Source of the DNA: Chloroflexota bacterium
GTDB taxonomy: Bacteria; Chloroflexota; Dehalococcoidia; Lucifugimonadales; Lucifugimonadaceae
Assembly (NCBI GenBank): GCA_013204545.1
Contig: JABMNN010000120.1
Location: 62,001-126,000, forward strand
Direction: 5' to 3'
DNA length: 64,000 bases
Shown: positions 27,940 to 36,306 of the stretch, in pieces
Numbering within the stretch: position 1 is the stretch's first letter
How the letters are laid out: the number at the start of each line of letters is the position of its first letter
Position numbers and translations under genes: made by a program
Notes under the pieces: generated by a model
Seen by the model: only the letters and a program-made list of their open reading frames with translations
The model's database searches: none
Told to the model about the DNA's origin: nothing

Positions 27940-29246
27940 TGTTTCCCACCCGATTGATCATTTCTTTGTTAACGCTGGCGTTGATAGTTGGTTGCAATGA
28001 CGACAACTCTCAAACCGATTCGACCGGTACTGCTTTTTCCACCACAACTGAGGCATCGTCGGCTACTGAGCGTCCGGAGCCATCGCCAACGGCATCGGTT
28101 ACTGAACGACCGGAGCCAGTACCTACAGTTGCGATTGTTACTGCTACCCAAATTCCGACACCAGTTTTGCCGAACAGCGAAGTTTTCGATGCTGCTACGG
28201 TAATGGGGCGGATAATTATCGATCTCCCCATCGAACCGTATGATGGATCGACATTGGCGATAGCGCAGTGTCGACTTGGTGGTGCCGCCATCGTACCCGA
28301 GGGTATCATTCTGGGTACCGTTCCATTGCCAACACCTGCACCTGCCGCAAATTCTGTTTCAATGCCAAATATAGGTGCCAACAGGTTATTGATTGAACAA
28401 TACATCAAGACCATTTACCCGAGTTTGGTAACTGCCGTGGATTGGGCGACAGTTATTGATGATGTTGATTTTGAGGTGTTGAAAAGCGGACAGATATTGA
28501 GCTTGATCCGCATGGAGTCGAGTCGAATGAGCGGTGTTTGTGATGCTTTGGCACTAATTAGTCCACCCACGGAAGTTGAGATTTTTCACGCTGATTTTTC
28601 TGAAGCGCTGCTCAGCAGGTATTCTGATCTCAATGTCGGGCGGGATTTAGCAGTAGCAGCAGGTACCGAGATCACCCAAATCTCTTCGTCTCTGAGCAAT
28701 TCATCGACAGCAATTAAAAAGCTCGATCGGGAACTTGAAGAATTAGCAATTAATTCAGGGTTGAATTACCCTCCTTTGCTCGCAGGGGTGACGCTGAAGA
28801 GTGCGGGGTTAGAAGTTGAATTAGTAGTTCCTCCTGGGTGGCAAGTATCAGGTGTTTTTCACAATGTTTCATTGTTAGCACCGCCTAGATTGCAAGGAGG
28901 CGGACTACGAGATGTGGGACTGCAATTCGATGCCAGTGGTTCCGAATTTGTATACTCAAGACTCAGAAACCCGTCTGGTTATGGTGATCAGGATATTATT
29001 GATAGAGTTGCTCGCCTTATGAATTCTTACGGGGAGCTACAATCAACCGCCGGTTTCGATTTTGCTTCGAGGGACGGATATGTACTTGAATTAATTGAGG
29101 GATCTCAAAATATCCGTACCACGGTTTGGGTTGTTTCAATTGATGGATGGTCGAGGATTTTTCGTGTGTCATGTCCTGAGGATGTTCACGAATTTTGCGT
29201 TGAGGACATCATTCCGATGATTGACTCAGCGAAATTTTCTGGATAA
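27936..29246 (+). CDS. Lipoprotein of unknown function
   Basis: The 436-residue protein has a signal peptide with lipobox LIVGC, then a short linker with a repeated TERPEPxPT motif, and a globular part with no family I recognise. A C-terminal Cys pair (SCPEDVHEFC) may form a disulfide. Translation is probably coupled to the preceding lipoprotein (4-bp overlap). Its position between a DUF4012 protein, a glycosidase-like lipoprotein and sugar-nucleotide genes suggests an envelope role. Confidence 0.75.
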   Translation: MMFPTRLIISLLTLALIVGCNDDNSQTDSTGTAFSTTTEASSATERPEPSPTASVTERPEPVPTVAIVTATQIPTPVLPNSEVFDAATVMGRIIIDLPIEPYDGSTLAIAQCRLGGAAIVPEGIILGTVPLPTPAPAANSVSMPNIGANRLLIEQYIKTIYPSLVTAVDWATVIDDVDFEVLKSGQILSLIRMESSRMSGVCDALALISPPTEVEIFHADFSEALLSRYSDLNVGRDLAVAAGTEITQISSSLSNSSTAIKKLDRELEELAINSGLNYPPLLAGVTLKSAGLEVELVVPPGWQVSGVFHNVSLLAPPRLQGGGLRDVGLQFDASGSEFVYSRLRNPSGYGDQDIIDRVARLMNSYGELQSTAGFDFASRDGYVLELIEGSQNIRTTVWVVSIDGWSRIFRVSCPEDVHEFCVEDIIPMIDSAKFSG

Positions 29247-29336
29247 TACCGACCAAAGACAAGTTGGTGATTCAACAATGGGTCTGCCGGTGGTAGAAAT
29301 ATAATGCGGCTCGTTTTTTTTACCTGAAAGTAATCA

Positions 29337-30052
29337 TTGTCAGATAGTTTCTACGCACTAGTTATTTGTGGTGGTCGCGGCGAACGATTACGACCGCTCA
29401 CCGACGATCGACCAACGCCTATGGTCGAAATCGATGGAACGCCGATCATCAGTTACCAAGTCGACTGGATGCGTGCCCAAGGTGTCACTGACGTGGTTTT
29501 TTTGACTGGTTTTATGGGTGGAGCAATTCAGGATTATTTCGGCACAGGTTCCGAACACGGAATCGTCCGCACTATTCAAATGAAGCGAGTCCTTTGGGGC
29601 GGGGAGGCGCTTTGAAACAAGGTCTCTCGCAAGTGCCTGAAAGCGTTAAAAATATATTAGTGACAAAGGGCGATGTGATTACCACTCAGCCACTCGAGCC
29701 GTTAATCAAATTTCACCAAGAATCTGAAGCTACCGGGACAGTAATGCTGACCCCGTATCCGAACCAATATGGGGTGGTCGAATCTAATGAAAAAGGAGTT
29801 GTGACAAATTTCTCGAAAAAGGGCAAACTGCCATTTTGGATCAACGCCGGTATTTATATATTTGCCCGAGATATCGAATCGTTGTTGCCGGACGTCGGCG
29901 ATCATGAAGTTACAACGTTTCAGGATCTGGTCAAACGAGCCAGGCTAGCGGCATACTGATCAGATACGACATGGATCAGTATAGATAGCCTCAAAGACCT
30001 GAGTGATGCCACTGAAAAAATGAAAAATGGCTTCTTTGAACCGGCTCGATGA
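29337..30052 (+). pseudogene. Sugar-nucleotidyltransferase, broken by a frameshift and a TGA
   Basis: The first frame (TTG 29337) reads VICGGRGERLRPLTDDRPTP and PIISYQVDWMRAQG, the signature of NTP-dependent sugar-phosphate nucleotidyltransferases. Near 29560-29575 the homology leaves this frame; the next frame reads HYSNEASPLGRGGALKQGL and continues the protein. It then meets TGA at 29957-29959, after which the same frame continues TTWISIDSLKDLSDATEKM to a natural-looking stop at 30052. One indel and one CGA-to-TGA type change would explain both lesions. It resembles the heptose-1-phosphate or mannose-1-phosphate guanylyltransferase group. Confidence 0.85.
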
Positions 30053-30139
30053 TTATTTTAACTGGTTCCGAATCCATGATCGAGGCAAGCAGGATTGATT
30101 CCCTGATCGATCTCCCTGAACAATAATCTTGCGAAGAAA

Positions 30140-31141
30140 ATGTTGAGATGCCAACGATTTTCAACGCAAGTCCAGCTACACCGCAATACGGAGATTTCCG
30201 CGATCGTAACTAAAACTGCATTAGTGACTGGTGCCGCCGGATTTATTGGATCTCACCTATGCGATCGGTTGCTTGCTGACGGATATAGCGTGACGGGCAT
30301 CGACGATCTGTCTTCAGGTAGGCGTGAGAATTTGTCTGCCAATTTCGATTTGCGTGTGATGGATATTCGTTCTGGCGAAATTCATGAAGTAATCGCAGAC
30401 GTTCGGCCTGATTTTGTATTTCACTTGGCGGCGCAGATAAGCGTTTCGATTTCAGCCCGCGAGCCACGACTTGATGCTGACGTTAATGTCGGGGGAGCGC
30501 TCAATCTTCTTGAAGGAATCCGAGCGCTAGACTATAAATCTGTAAAGGTTGTCTACATCACATCCGGTGGGACCGCGTACGGCGAGCCTGCAGTTGTGCC
30601 AGCCGATGAATCTACTCCAGTGCATCCGTTATCGCCATATGGCGCTTCAAAATATGCGGTCGAAATGTACTTGCCTATATATGAACGATTGTGTGATCTG
30701 GAGTACTCAATTATCCGGCTTGCCAACGTTTATGGACCTCGACAGGATCCGCATGGTGAGGCTGGGGTCGTTGCGATATTTAGCGAAGCGATGCTTGTCG
30801 GAAAGCCGCTGACAGTGTTCGGAGACGGGACTGACGAGCGAGATTACGTTTACGTTGGGGATGTTGTTGAGGCGATATCTCTGGCTGCTGTAAATTCTGC
30901 GACTGGGCCGTATAACATCGGGACCGGCATTGGAACCACCACGGATCGAATATTTGAACTGATCGCACAGTACAGTGGGCACACTGATTCCATTGTCCAC
31001 GGTCCAGCGCGCCCAGGCGATATAAAACGAATCTCACTCGATGCTTCAAAGGCCAAGCGTGAGCTTGGATGGTTGCCACAGGTGAGCCTCGAAGATGGAC
31101 TGAATACTACAGTCGAGTGGTTCAGGCAACAGGCGGATTGA
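30140..31141 (+). CDS. NAD-dependent nucleotide-sugar epimerase/dehydratase (extended SDR)
   Basis: The family signature TKTALVTGAAGFIGSHL starts about 25 residues after the only ATG (30140). The residues before it do not look like a natural N-terminus, so the true start may be later and non-canonical. The catalytic site is present as SGGTAYGEP and YGASKYAVE. RLANVYGPRQDP and VFGDGTDERDYVYVGDV are typical of UDP-glucose 4-epimerase relatives. It follows the broken nucleotidyltransferase and closes the polysaccharide locus. Confidence 0.88.
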   Translation: MLRCQRFSTQVQLHRNTEISAIVTKTALVTGAAGFIGSHLCDRLLADGYSVTGIDDLSSGRRENLSANFDLRVMDIRSGEIHEVIADVRPDFVFHLAAQISVSISAREPRLDADVNVGGALNLLEGIRALDYKSVKVVYITSGGTAYGEPAVVPADESTPVHPLSPYGASKYAVEMYLPIYERLCDLEYSIIRLANVYGPRQDPHGEAGVVAIFSEAMLVGKPLTVFGDGTDERDYVYVGDVVEAISLAAVNSATGPYNIGTGIGTTTDRIFELIAQYSGHTDSIVHGPARPGDIKRISLDASKAKRELGWLPQVSLEDGLNTTVEWFRQQAD

Positions 31142-31590
31142 CTCACGGTCGGAAAATCTTGATGCTTCGGCGTTGTTGCTGATCGTCAAAAGTACGTGCA
31201 GAATTGTTCGATAGTCAGAAATTTGCGGCTCTCCACGAGCCGAAGGTCAATTCATCGATGGTTGCTAGCCGAGAAAATATGTGCCCCCCAACCATGGGCT
31301 GTGCGCGCACATTCTTCTCCTGTTGCTGTAACAACACCATGTGTAGCACCTCGTGCTGTAACAGCACTGCGGCTGCTTGTTGACCCCCCGACTAACCTCG
31401 ACTCCACTTCATACCAGCTAGAAACACCTCCCAAATATGGGCTCGGTGGTTTGCGTCGAAATTCGTGCGAATTTCTTCTAACTAATGTGATCGATTGAGT
31501 TGTTACCCGAATCAAACTCCTTGAACAAACGCGCCAGAACATGCCTAGAGCGAAAATCCGATTATTCAATCAGCCCTTGAAAAAGAATCA
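31142..31590. other. Upstream region of cysDN (449 bp)
   Basis: No convincing gene is seen. Open frames on both strands here have no recognisable protein features and lack a good ribosome site. The region holds an 18-bp palindrome at 31458-31475 and probably the cysDN promoter. Confidence 0.5.
31458..31475. promoter_or_regulatory. Candidate operator upstream of cysD (palindrome)
   Basis: GAAATTCG-TG-CGAATTTC is a perfect inverted repeat of 8-bp arms with a 2-bp spacer, 115 bp before the cysD start. Such a site could bind a dimeric regulator of sulfate assimilation. No regulator gene is adjacent, so the link is inferred from position alone. Confidence 0.4.
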
Positions 31591-32523
31591 ATGAACAGTC
31601 CCGATCTGACAAGTGAAGCGTTACTCACATCGAGCCAGCTTCGCGCGCTCGAGGCGGAATCTATCCACATCATCCGAGAAGTGGTAGCAGAGTTTGAGCG
31701 TCCGGGCTTGTTGTTCTCTGGCGGTAAAGACTCGATTGTGATGCTTCATCTCGCAGTGAAAGCACTGCGACCTGCGAAGCTTCCTTTTCCGATTATTCAT
31801 GTCGATACCGGGCACAACTTTCCGGAGGCGATCGAATACAGGGATCGAACAGTCCAGAATCTTAGGATTGATCTGGTGATTGGATCAGTTCCTGACGCTC
31901 TCGAAAGCGGACGTGTTCAAGCGAGTACTTTGCCGGGGGCATCACGCAACAGATTGCAGACGCCGGTTCTGCTCGACACGATTCGTGATGGGAAGTTCGA
32001 CGCTGTATTCGGTGGTGCCCGCCGTGACGAAGAGCGGGCGAGGGCGAAAGAACGTGTGTACTCGTTCCGTGACGAATTCGGTCAGTGGGATCCTAAAAAC
32101 CAACGCCCAGAACTCTGGAATATTTATAACGGCTTCACGAACACTGGGCAGCACATCCGAGTGTTTCCACTCTCGAATTGGACCGAGCTCGATATCTGGC
32201 AGTACATCCTCGAGGAGGGGATTGAGCTTCCTTCGATCTACTTCGCTCACGAGCGGGAAGTTTTCGAGCGAGACGGCATGTTGATGGCTTATTCGGAATT
32301 TCTGAAACCCGAGAACGGTGAAAAAGTTTTCACCGAGAAGGTGAGATTCCGCACAGTCGGTGACATGACGATCACTGGCGCTGTGAAGTCTGACGCCACA
32401 ACCCTTGAACAGGTAATCGCTGAGATCGCTGTGGCTCGCGTTTCTGAACGTGGGGCAAGTAGGGCAGACGATCGCACTGCTGAATCGGCGATGGAAGATC
32501 GAAAGCTCGAGGGGTACTTCTAA
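31591..32523 (+). CDS. cysD: Sulfate adenylyltransferase subunit 2
   Basis: The 310-residue protein has the ATP-pyrophosphatase P-loop SGGKDSI (43-49), HVDTGHNFPE, GGARRDEERARAKER and the C-terminal RFRTVGD segment of CysD. With CysN it forms adenosine 5'-phosphosulfate from ATP and sulfate. It is followed directly by cysN, with the ATG immediately after the cysD stop. In this window the product could feed sulfation of the surface glycan or cysteine synthesis; neither can be shown here. Confidence 0.96.
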   Translation: MNSPDLTSEALLTSSQLRALEAESIHIIREVVAEFERPGLLFSGGKDSIVMLHLAVKALRPAKLPFPIIHVDTGHNFPEAIEYRDRTVQNLRIDLVIGSVPDALESGRVQASTLPGASRNRLQTPVLLDTIRDGKFDAVFGGARRDEERARAKERVYSFRDEFGQWDPKNQRPELWNIYNGFTNTGQHIRVFPLSNWTELDIWQYILEEGIELPSIYFAHEREVFERDGMLMAYSEFLKPENGEKVFTEKVRFRTVGDMTITGAVKSDATTLEQVIAEIAVARVSERGASRADDRTAESAMEDRKLEGYF

Positions 32524-33786
32524 ATGGAACTCCTCAGAATTGCCACAGCCGGATCAGTCGACGATGGTAAAAGCACGCTCATTGGGCGACTGCTGTTCGA
32601 CTCGAAAGCGATCTACGACGACGTGCTTGATTCAGCTGAACGCCACAGTCGTAAACAAAGCTCCGAATATTTCAACCTAGCGCTGCTTACCGATGGTCTT
32701 CGGGCCGAACGAGAGCAGGGAATCACAATTGATGTTGCTTATCGCTACTTCGCTACCCCTAAACGAAAGTTCATCCTCGCTGATACTCCCGGGCATGTTC
32801 AGTACACACGGAATATGGTTACGGGTGCTTCGACCGCTGACGTTGCGCTAGTGATCGTTGATGCCCGTCATGGGGTGGTTGAGCAGTCGCGTCGTCACGC
32901 AGTGATTGCCGCATTGCTTGGAATCAGGCACGTTGTCGTTTGCATCAACAAGATGGACCTCGTCGGCTACAGCGAGGAAGTGTTCAGGCCGATTCAATCT
33001 GATCTTCATGCGCTACTACAGGAACTCGAAATCGAGTCGCACCACTTCATTCCTATATCCGCTCTTCAGGGCGACAACGTTGTTGAGCACTCCGAACACA
33101 TGCCCTGGTATGACGAGGGGCCTCTGCTCCCTTATCTTGAACAGCTAGTGCTTCCTGATCTCACCCATGACAAACCGTTCAGGTTTCCTGTTCAGTACGT
33201 AATCCGACCTTTGAGCAATGAGTTTCACGACTACCGTGGATACGCTGGGACGATTGCGAGTGGGACGGTCAAGGTAGGGCAAGAGATCGCAGTCATGCCC
33301 TCTGGGGCGACGACGATTGTCACCGCAATCGAATCACCACAGGGTGAAGTTTCCTCAGCATCAGAAAAAGAAGCTGTGACAATTCGAATCGCAGACAATC
33401 TGGATATATCCCGTGGTGCGATGTTGAGCAGTGCGACTGAACGACCGAGAACCGACAACACGATTGATGCCACGATCTGTTGGATGGGCGAGAAGACCTC
33501 GCTCAAGCCAGGTGCAATGCTTAGAATCAAACATACGACTCACACAGCTCGTGTGATGGTTAACTCCCTTCAGTGCAAGATCGATATCAACCAAATCTCG
33601 GTCACCGGATCCTGTGAAGAACTTAGGCTGAACGAAATCGGCCAGGTGACTCTTCGTAGCAGTGAGCCGCTTGTGTATGACGATTATGCAGGTAGTCGAG
33701 GGACCGGAAGCTTCATTTTAATTGACGAAACGACGAATGACACCGTCGCTGCCGGCATGATTGGCAGACCCAAATTCCTCGGGTAG
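32524..33786 (+). CDS. cysN: Sulfate adenylyltransferase subunit 1 (GTPase)
   Basis: The 420-residue translation-factor GTPase has GSVDDGKST (10-18), the switch II DTPGHVQYTRNM and NKMD, then beta-barrel domains ending GMIGRPKFLG. It powers APS synthesis by CysD through GTP hydrolysis. There is no fused CysC kinase domain. Its last nine codons form the left end of the putative integrative element: a diverged second copy of the same coding tail lies at 38608-38640, so the present 3' end may have been brought in by the element. Confidence 0.96.
   Translation: MELLRIATAGSVDDGKSTLIGRLLFDSKAIYDDVLDSAERHSRKQSSEYFNLALLTDGLRAEREQGITIDVAYRYFATPKRKFILADTPGHVQYTRNMVTGASTADVALVIVDARHGVVEQSRRHAVIAALLGIRHVVVCINKMDLVGYSEEVFRPIQSDLHALLQELEIESHHFIPISALQGDNVVEHSEHMPWYDEGPLLPYLEQLVLPDLTHDKPFRFPVQYVIRPLSNEFHDYRGYAGTIASGTVKVGQEIAVMPSGATTIVTAIESPQGEVSSASEKEAVTIRIADNLDISRGAMLSSATERPRTDNTIDATICWMGEKTSLKPGAMLRIKHTTHTARVMVNSLQCKIDINQISVTGSCEELRLNEIGQVTLRSSEPLVYDDYAGSRGTGSFILIDETTNDTVAAGMIGRPKFLG
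33754..33780 (+). repeat. Left attachment-site candidate (attL) in cysN
   Basis: The segment starts GGCATGAT and ends TTCCTC, just before the cysN stop at 33784. Shared blocks with the right copy are GGCATGAT, GG, AGACC and TTCCTC in the same order and spacing. Crossover is most likely within GGCATGAT, the longest identical block. Confidence 0.55.
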
Positions 33787-34029
33787 TACGTGGCGCTTTC
33801 GGTGTTAGAGTCTTCGGCTAGTTAGATTCGGATCTAGCAACAGATCTCTATAGAACTTTCTAACTTCTACTTCTGAAGGCTCTCGATCTGGTAGTAATGT
33901 TCGTACTTTGTTGCGGTCGCTGCCGTAATTTCCTCTACTCCGTCGATTCAGCGGTCTAGATTACGACTTGGAGTGCTGCCGTCCGTTGGCGAGAATATAT
34001 TGAAGAATCGACGCTCATTCGGATGTGCT
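33787..34029. other. Non-coding left end of the element
   Basis: About 240 bp after the cysN stop contain no frame with protein-like features. I see no strong hairpin or repeat. Confidence 0.4.
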
Positions 34030-34149
34030 CTGTCGATCATTCAGACTTCATTCGACCACAGCACTGCTTTCGACATCGCGTGCCAAGGCCAAGGCGCATC
34101 ACGGCAACAAGGATTCAGTGATCGATTATGCGTATCAACTGGCCAATGA
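34030..34149 (+). pseudogene. Decayed 3' end of a pdxA-family gene
   Basis: One frame reads SIIQTSFDHSTAFDIACQGQ and, after a one-base shift near 34090, another reads KAHHGNKDSVIDYAYQLAN. Together they match the C-terminus of the intact pdxA-like gene at 41334-42344 ([20 protein letters not shown] and NHANMVSAIDYAYSLA), and the DNA aligns along about 110 bp with many synonymous differences. It is a fragment with no start, not a functional gene. Its position just inside the left end of the integrated element suggests past rearrangement around a DUF1537/pdxA unit. Confidence 0.8.
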
Positions 34150-34168
34150 TCAGCACGTATATAACCCC

Positions 34169-35032
34169 CTATTCAAGCAGATCCCTGTAGTACTCCCTGA
34201 CCTCGTCCTCAGTGGGTGAGCGATCACCTGTCACAGGCAGTGTCAGTCTTCTGTGATTGTTGGCGGTACCCACAGCACGTGAATCAACGTGATCGATCCA
34301 GCGTTTGGCAAGATTTCCCCCGTGAATGTTACTAAACCGACCTAATACGCTGTTCCAACTTCCGTTGGGCCGTGGGTTGCCATCGAGTAAAAAATGGGCT
34401 ATCAGGTGCCCGCGAATACTTTCAACTTGTGGAGTCCCATGTTCAGCGGGAACCCTAAAATTCTCGACGAGTGACGAATCGTACAACCTCTCATAAATAG
34501 CGATGTGGCCGATCAAGCGATGGCACATCAAACAGATGACTGGAGGAGAGTCTTCTTGATAATCAATGTTGTCGGGTAACTCGGCAAGCCACATGTCTGT
34601 TAGAGGAATGTCCCAAACTCTGATCAGCCCGAGATCCGTCCACAACTCAATATCGCACGAGTAGTTATAAATTGCCCGTCGAACTACTTCGTACGTGGTT
34701 CTCCTGCTCGTTGGCACCCTCTTGGCGACTGCGGTCATCGGTCTTCCGCCGAGGAAAGAGAATAAAACCCGGCGTATTCCGGGAATAGTTTTTTTCCGGA
34801 GCTCGTAACTGATCCCTCTAGACGGAGCTATGTGAAAATCTCCGAACCACGGGAACTTCTCGGCTCCTAAAGTGAGGGCCCTAGAATATTCGTCAGGATC
34901 TTCGAGAGCTCGAGGTAGGGCGATTAGATCGAGTTCGATTCGCTGGGATCTGGGCTCATTTCGCTTAGAAAACGGGTTGATTACCGGTTGATACGGATCG
35001 TTTTGTTCTTGTTTTCGTTGAAATAGATTCAT
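34169..35032 (-). CDS. Unknown protein of the integrative element
   Basis: The 287-residue soluble protein is not recognised. A helix-turn-helix-like stretch (GGRPMTAVAKRVPTSRRTTY, about residues 94-113) resembles the DNA-binding part of transposases and element regulators. A single CxxC (CLMC) lies near residue 172, followed by a His-rich C-terminal half. It faces the cysN side and precedes, on the same strand, nothing but the pdxA remnant. A role in element maintenance or as cargo is possible. Confidence 0.7.
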   Translation of the reverse strand: MNLFQRKQEQNDPYQPVINPFSKRNEPRSQRIELDLIALPRALEDPDEYSRALTLGAEKFPWFGDFHIAPSRGISYELRKKTIPGIRRVLFSFLGGRPMTAVAKRVPTSRRTTYEVVRRAIYNYSCDIELWTDLGLIRVWDIPLTDMWLAELPDNIDYQEDSPPVICLMCHRLIGHIAIYERLYDSSLVENFRVPAEHGTPQVESIRGHLIAHFLLDGNPRPNGSWNSVLGRFSNIHGGNLAKRWIDHVDSRAVGTANNHRRLTLPVTGDRSPTEDEVREYYRDLLE

Positions 35033-35097
35033 TTTGGTCGTGCAACTCCTGTTTTTCGGTGTGCAACTACGTGCGATTGACGTGTTACGGATGTGCG

Positions 35098-35463
35098 TTA
35101 TTTCGCATCGGTTTTTTTAATCCGAGCTGACGACGGGACTCTGGCGAACCAAAAGATCGGCAGGTGTGCTGCGGCCACTAAAAGCCGATGACCCTCAAGT
35201 ACACCTACGCCGAGTCGCACTAATCCCCGAGCAATTTTGACAACAATAGTTCTGCTGAGATTGGCTTTGATTCCGTTCTCAATCCGATGTAGATATGGAC
35301 GACCAACCCCGCTTAGTTCAGCGAGGCGATAGTTGCTGCAGCCAAACTTCTCGCGAAACCGGCTAAGAGTGACTGAGGGCTCCTCATCAGGGTCGCCGAA
35401 GAACGGATTCACGCTTTTGGAAGCTGAGCCATTCTCGCTTCCTGATTGCCTTTGTAACTTCAT
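35098..35463 (-). CDS. XRE-type transcriptional regulator
   Basis: The 121-residue protein contains a Cro/CI-type helix-turn-helix: FGCSNYRLAELSGVGRPYLH then RIENGIKANLS, roughly residues 38-68. The C-terminal part is hydrophobic and short. It is divergent from a second XRE gene at 35798, with two repeat structures between them, the arrangement of a switch in phage and integrative elements. Which genes it controls is inferred only from position. Confidence 0.8.
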   Translation of the reverse strand: MKLQRQSGSENGSASKSVNPFFGDPDEEPSVTLSRFREKFGCSNYRLAELSGVGRPYLHRIENGIKANLSRTIVVKIARGLVRLGVGVLEGHRLLVAAAHLPIFWFARVPSSARIKKTDAK

Positions 35464-35676
35464 CTGTTTTTCCTCGTTCTTTTAGGTGTATCCATGTTTA
35501 GTTCTGTTCACTTCCTGTATTCCTTATCCGCCACCTTCTCGGTGTGAGCCCAAGGCCCAAATGTGGACGGCCTGTGAGCCACGTTCGCCGTTAGTGGCGT
35601 CAATCGCTTTAAGTGCCTGACAGACGCCGATCCGTTCATGTGGTCGAATTTGCCCTTTTTGAGATGACCTAGACCG

Positions 35677-35692
35677 TCCCAAGAATTTGGGA
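35677..35692. promoter_or_regulatory. Candidate XRE operator (palindrome)
   Basis: TCCCAA-GAAT-TTGGGA has perfect 6-bp arms, sited in the divergent XRE control region. Size and symmetry suit a Cro/CI-type dimer. Confidence 0.35.
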
Positions 35693-35751
35693 AAGCCAAT
35701 ACGTAATACCTCTATTACTCGGAATTTGAACTCGAATTGTTGTGGGAAAAT

Positions 35752-35767
35752 CGCGACAGCGCGACAG
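35752..35767. repeat. Tandem CGCGACAG repeat
   Basis: Two perfect copies of CGCGACAG lie head to tail, ending 30 bp before the start of the plus-strand XRE gene. They could be an operator or a short slippage repeat. Confidence 0.4.
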
Positions 35768-35797
35768 TTAGCTATTGCCGGGCACATGGGAGTTAAT

Positions 35798-36265
35798 ATG
35801 AACAAAGATCTTCTCGAGCATTCCTTTTCACACACCCTTCGGGGTGTACTAGACGACTACGTAATTAGTAACTACAAACTTGCCAAGACAAGTGGATTGG
35901 ATCCGGGTCACGTATCACGTCTCGTGAACGGATCACGAAACCGGCCACAGAGCAAGACGGTCCAAAAATTGACCCATGCACTCGCGAGACTCGGTGTTAG
36001 TAATACCGACATATCCCGAGTTCAGATATCCGCGGGATTCAAACCTTTTGGTGGAGTGACTGATACTCCACTTGTTGAAACCCCTCGCAGACCCGAACGA
36101 CGAAGTCGAGAGACCAATAAGAATGTCGATCCGTCGAAGATCGTTTTGAAAATGGGATCCGGCATCTCGGTCCAAGACGTCAGTAAAAAAACCGAACGAC
36201 GAGAATTCATTCACGCTAAGATCGACATGGACGATGGTGATAGGCCTTACACAGTGATACTTTGA
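35798..36265 (+). CDS. XRE-type transcriptional regulator
   Basis: An ATG at 35798 follows GGGAG (35788-35792) and gives 155 residues. The frame is open farther upstream but has no better site. The helix-turn-helix reads DDYVISNYKLAKTSGLDPGH then VSRLVNGSRNRPQS. The C-terminal half (about 80-155) is charged, rich in Arg, Thr and Lys, and probably flexible. Divergent from the other XRE gene and convergent with the recombinases. Confidence 0.8.
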   Translation: MNKDLLEHSFSHTLRGVLDDYVISNYKLAKTSGLDPGHVSRLVNGSRNRPQSKTVQKLTHALARLGVSNTDISRVQISAGFKPFGGVTDTPLVETPRRPERRSRETNKNVDPSKIVLKMGSGISVQDVSKKTERREFIHAKIDMDDGDRPYTVIL

Positions 36266-36306
36266 GAAGTATCCCTCCGGCCATGCCTGCTCCCGGGCTT
36301 GTTGTC

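Larger units (their letters stand above)
35464..35797. promoter_or_regulatory. Divergent control region between two XRE genes
   Basis: This 334-bp spacer must hold the promoters of both regulators. It contains a palindrome at 35677-35692 (TCCCAA-GAAT-TTGGGA) and a tandem 8-bp repeat CGCGACAG at 35752-35767, 31 bp before the plus-strand regulator. Both are candidate operators. Open frames across it on the minus strand look like noise. Confidence 0.45.

Noticed and set aside
31252-31569. A 105-codon minus-strand frame and a 100-codon plus-strand frame upstream of cysD
   Set aside because: No ribosome site, no recognisable features, and both run through the likely promoter and palindrome.
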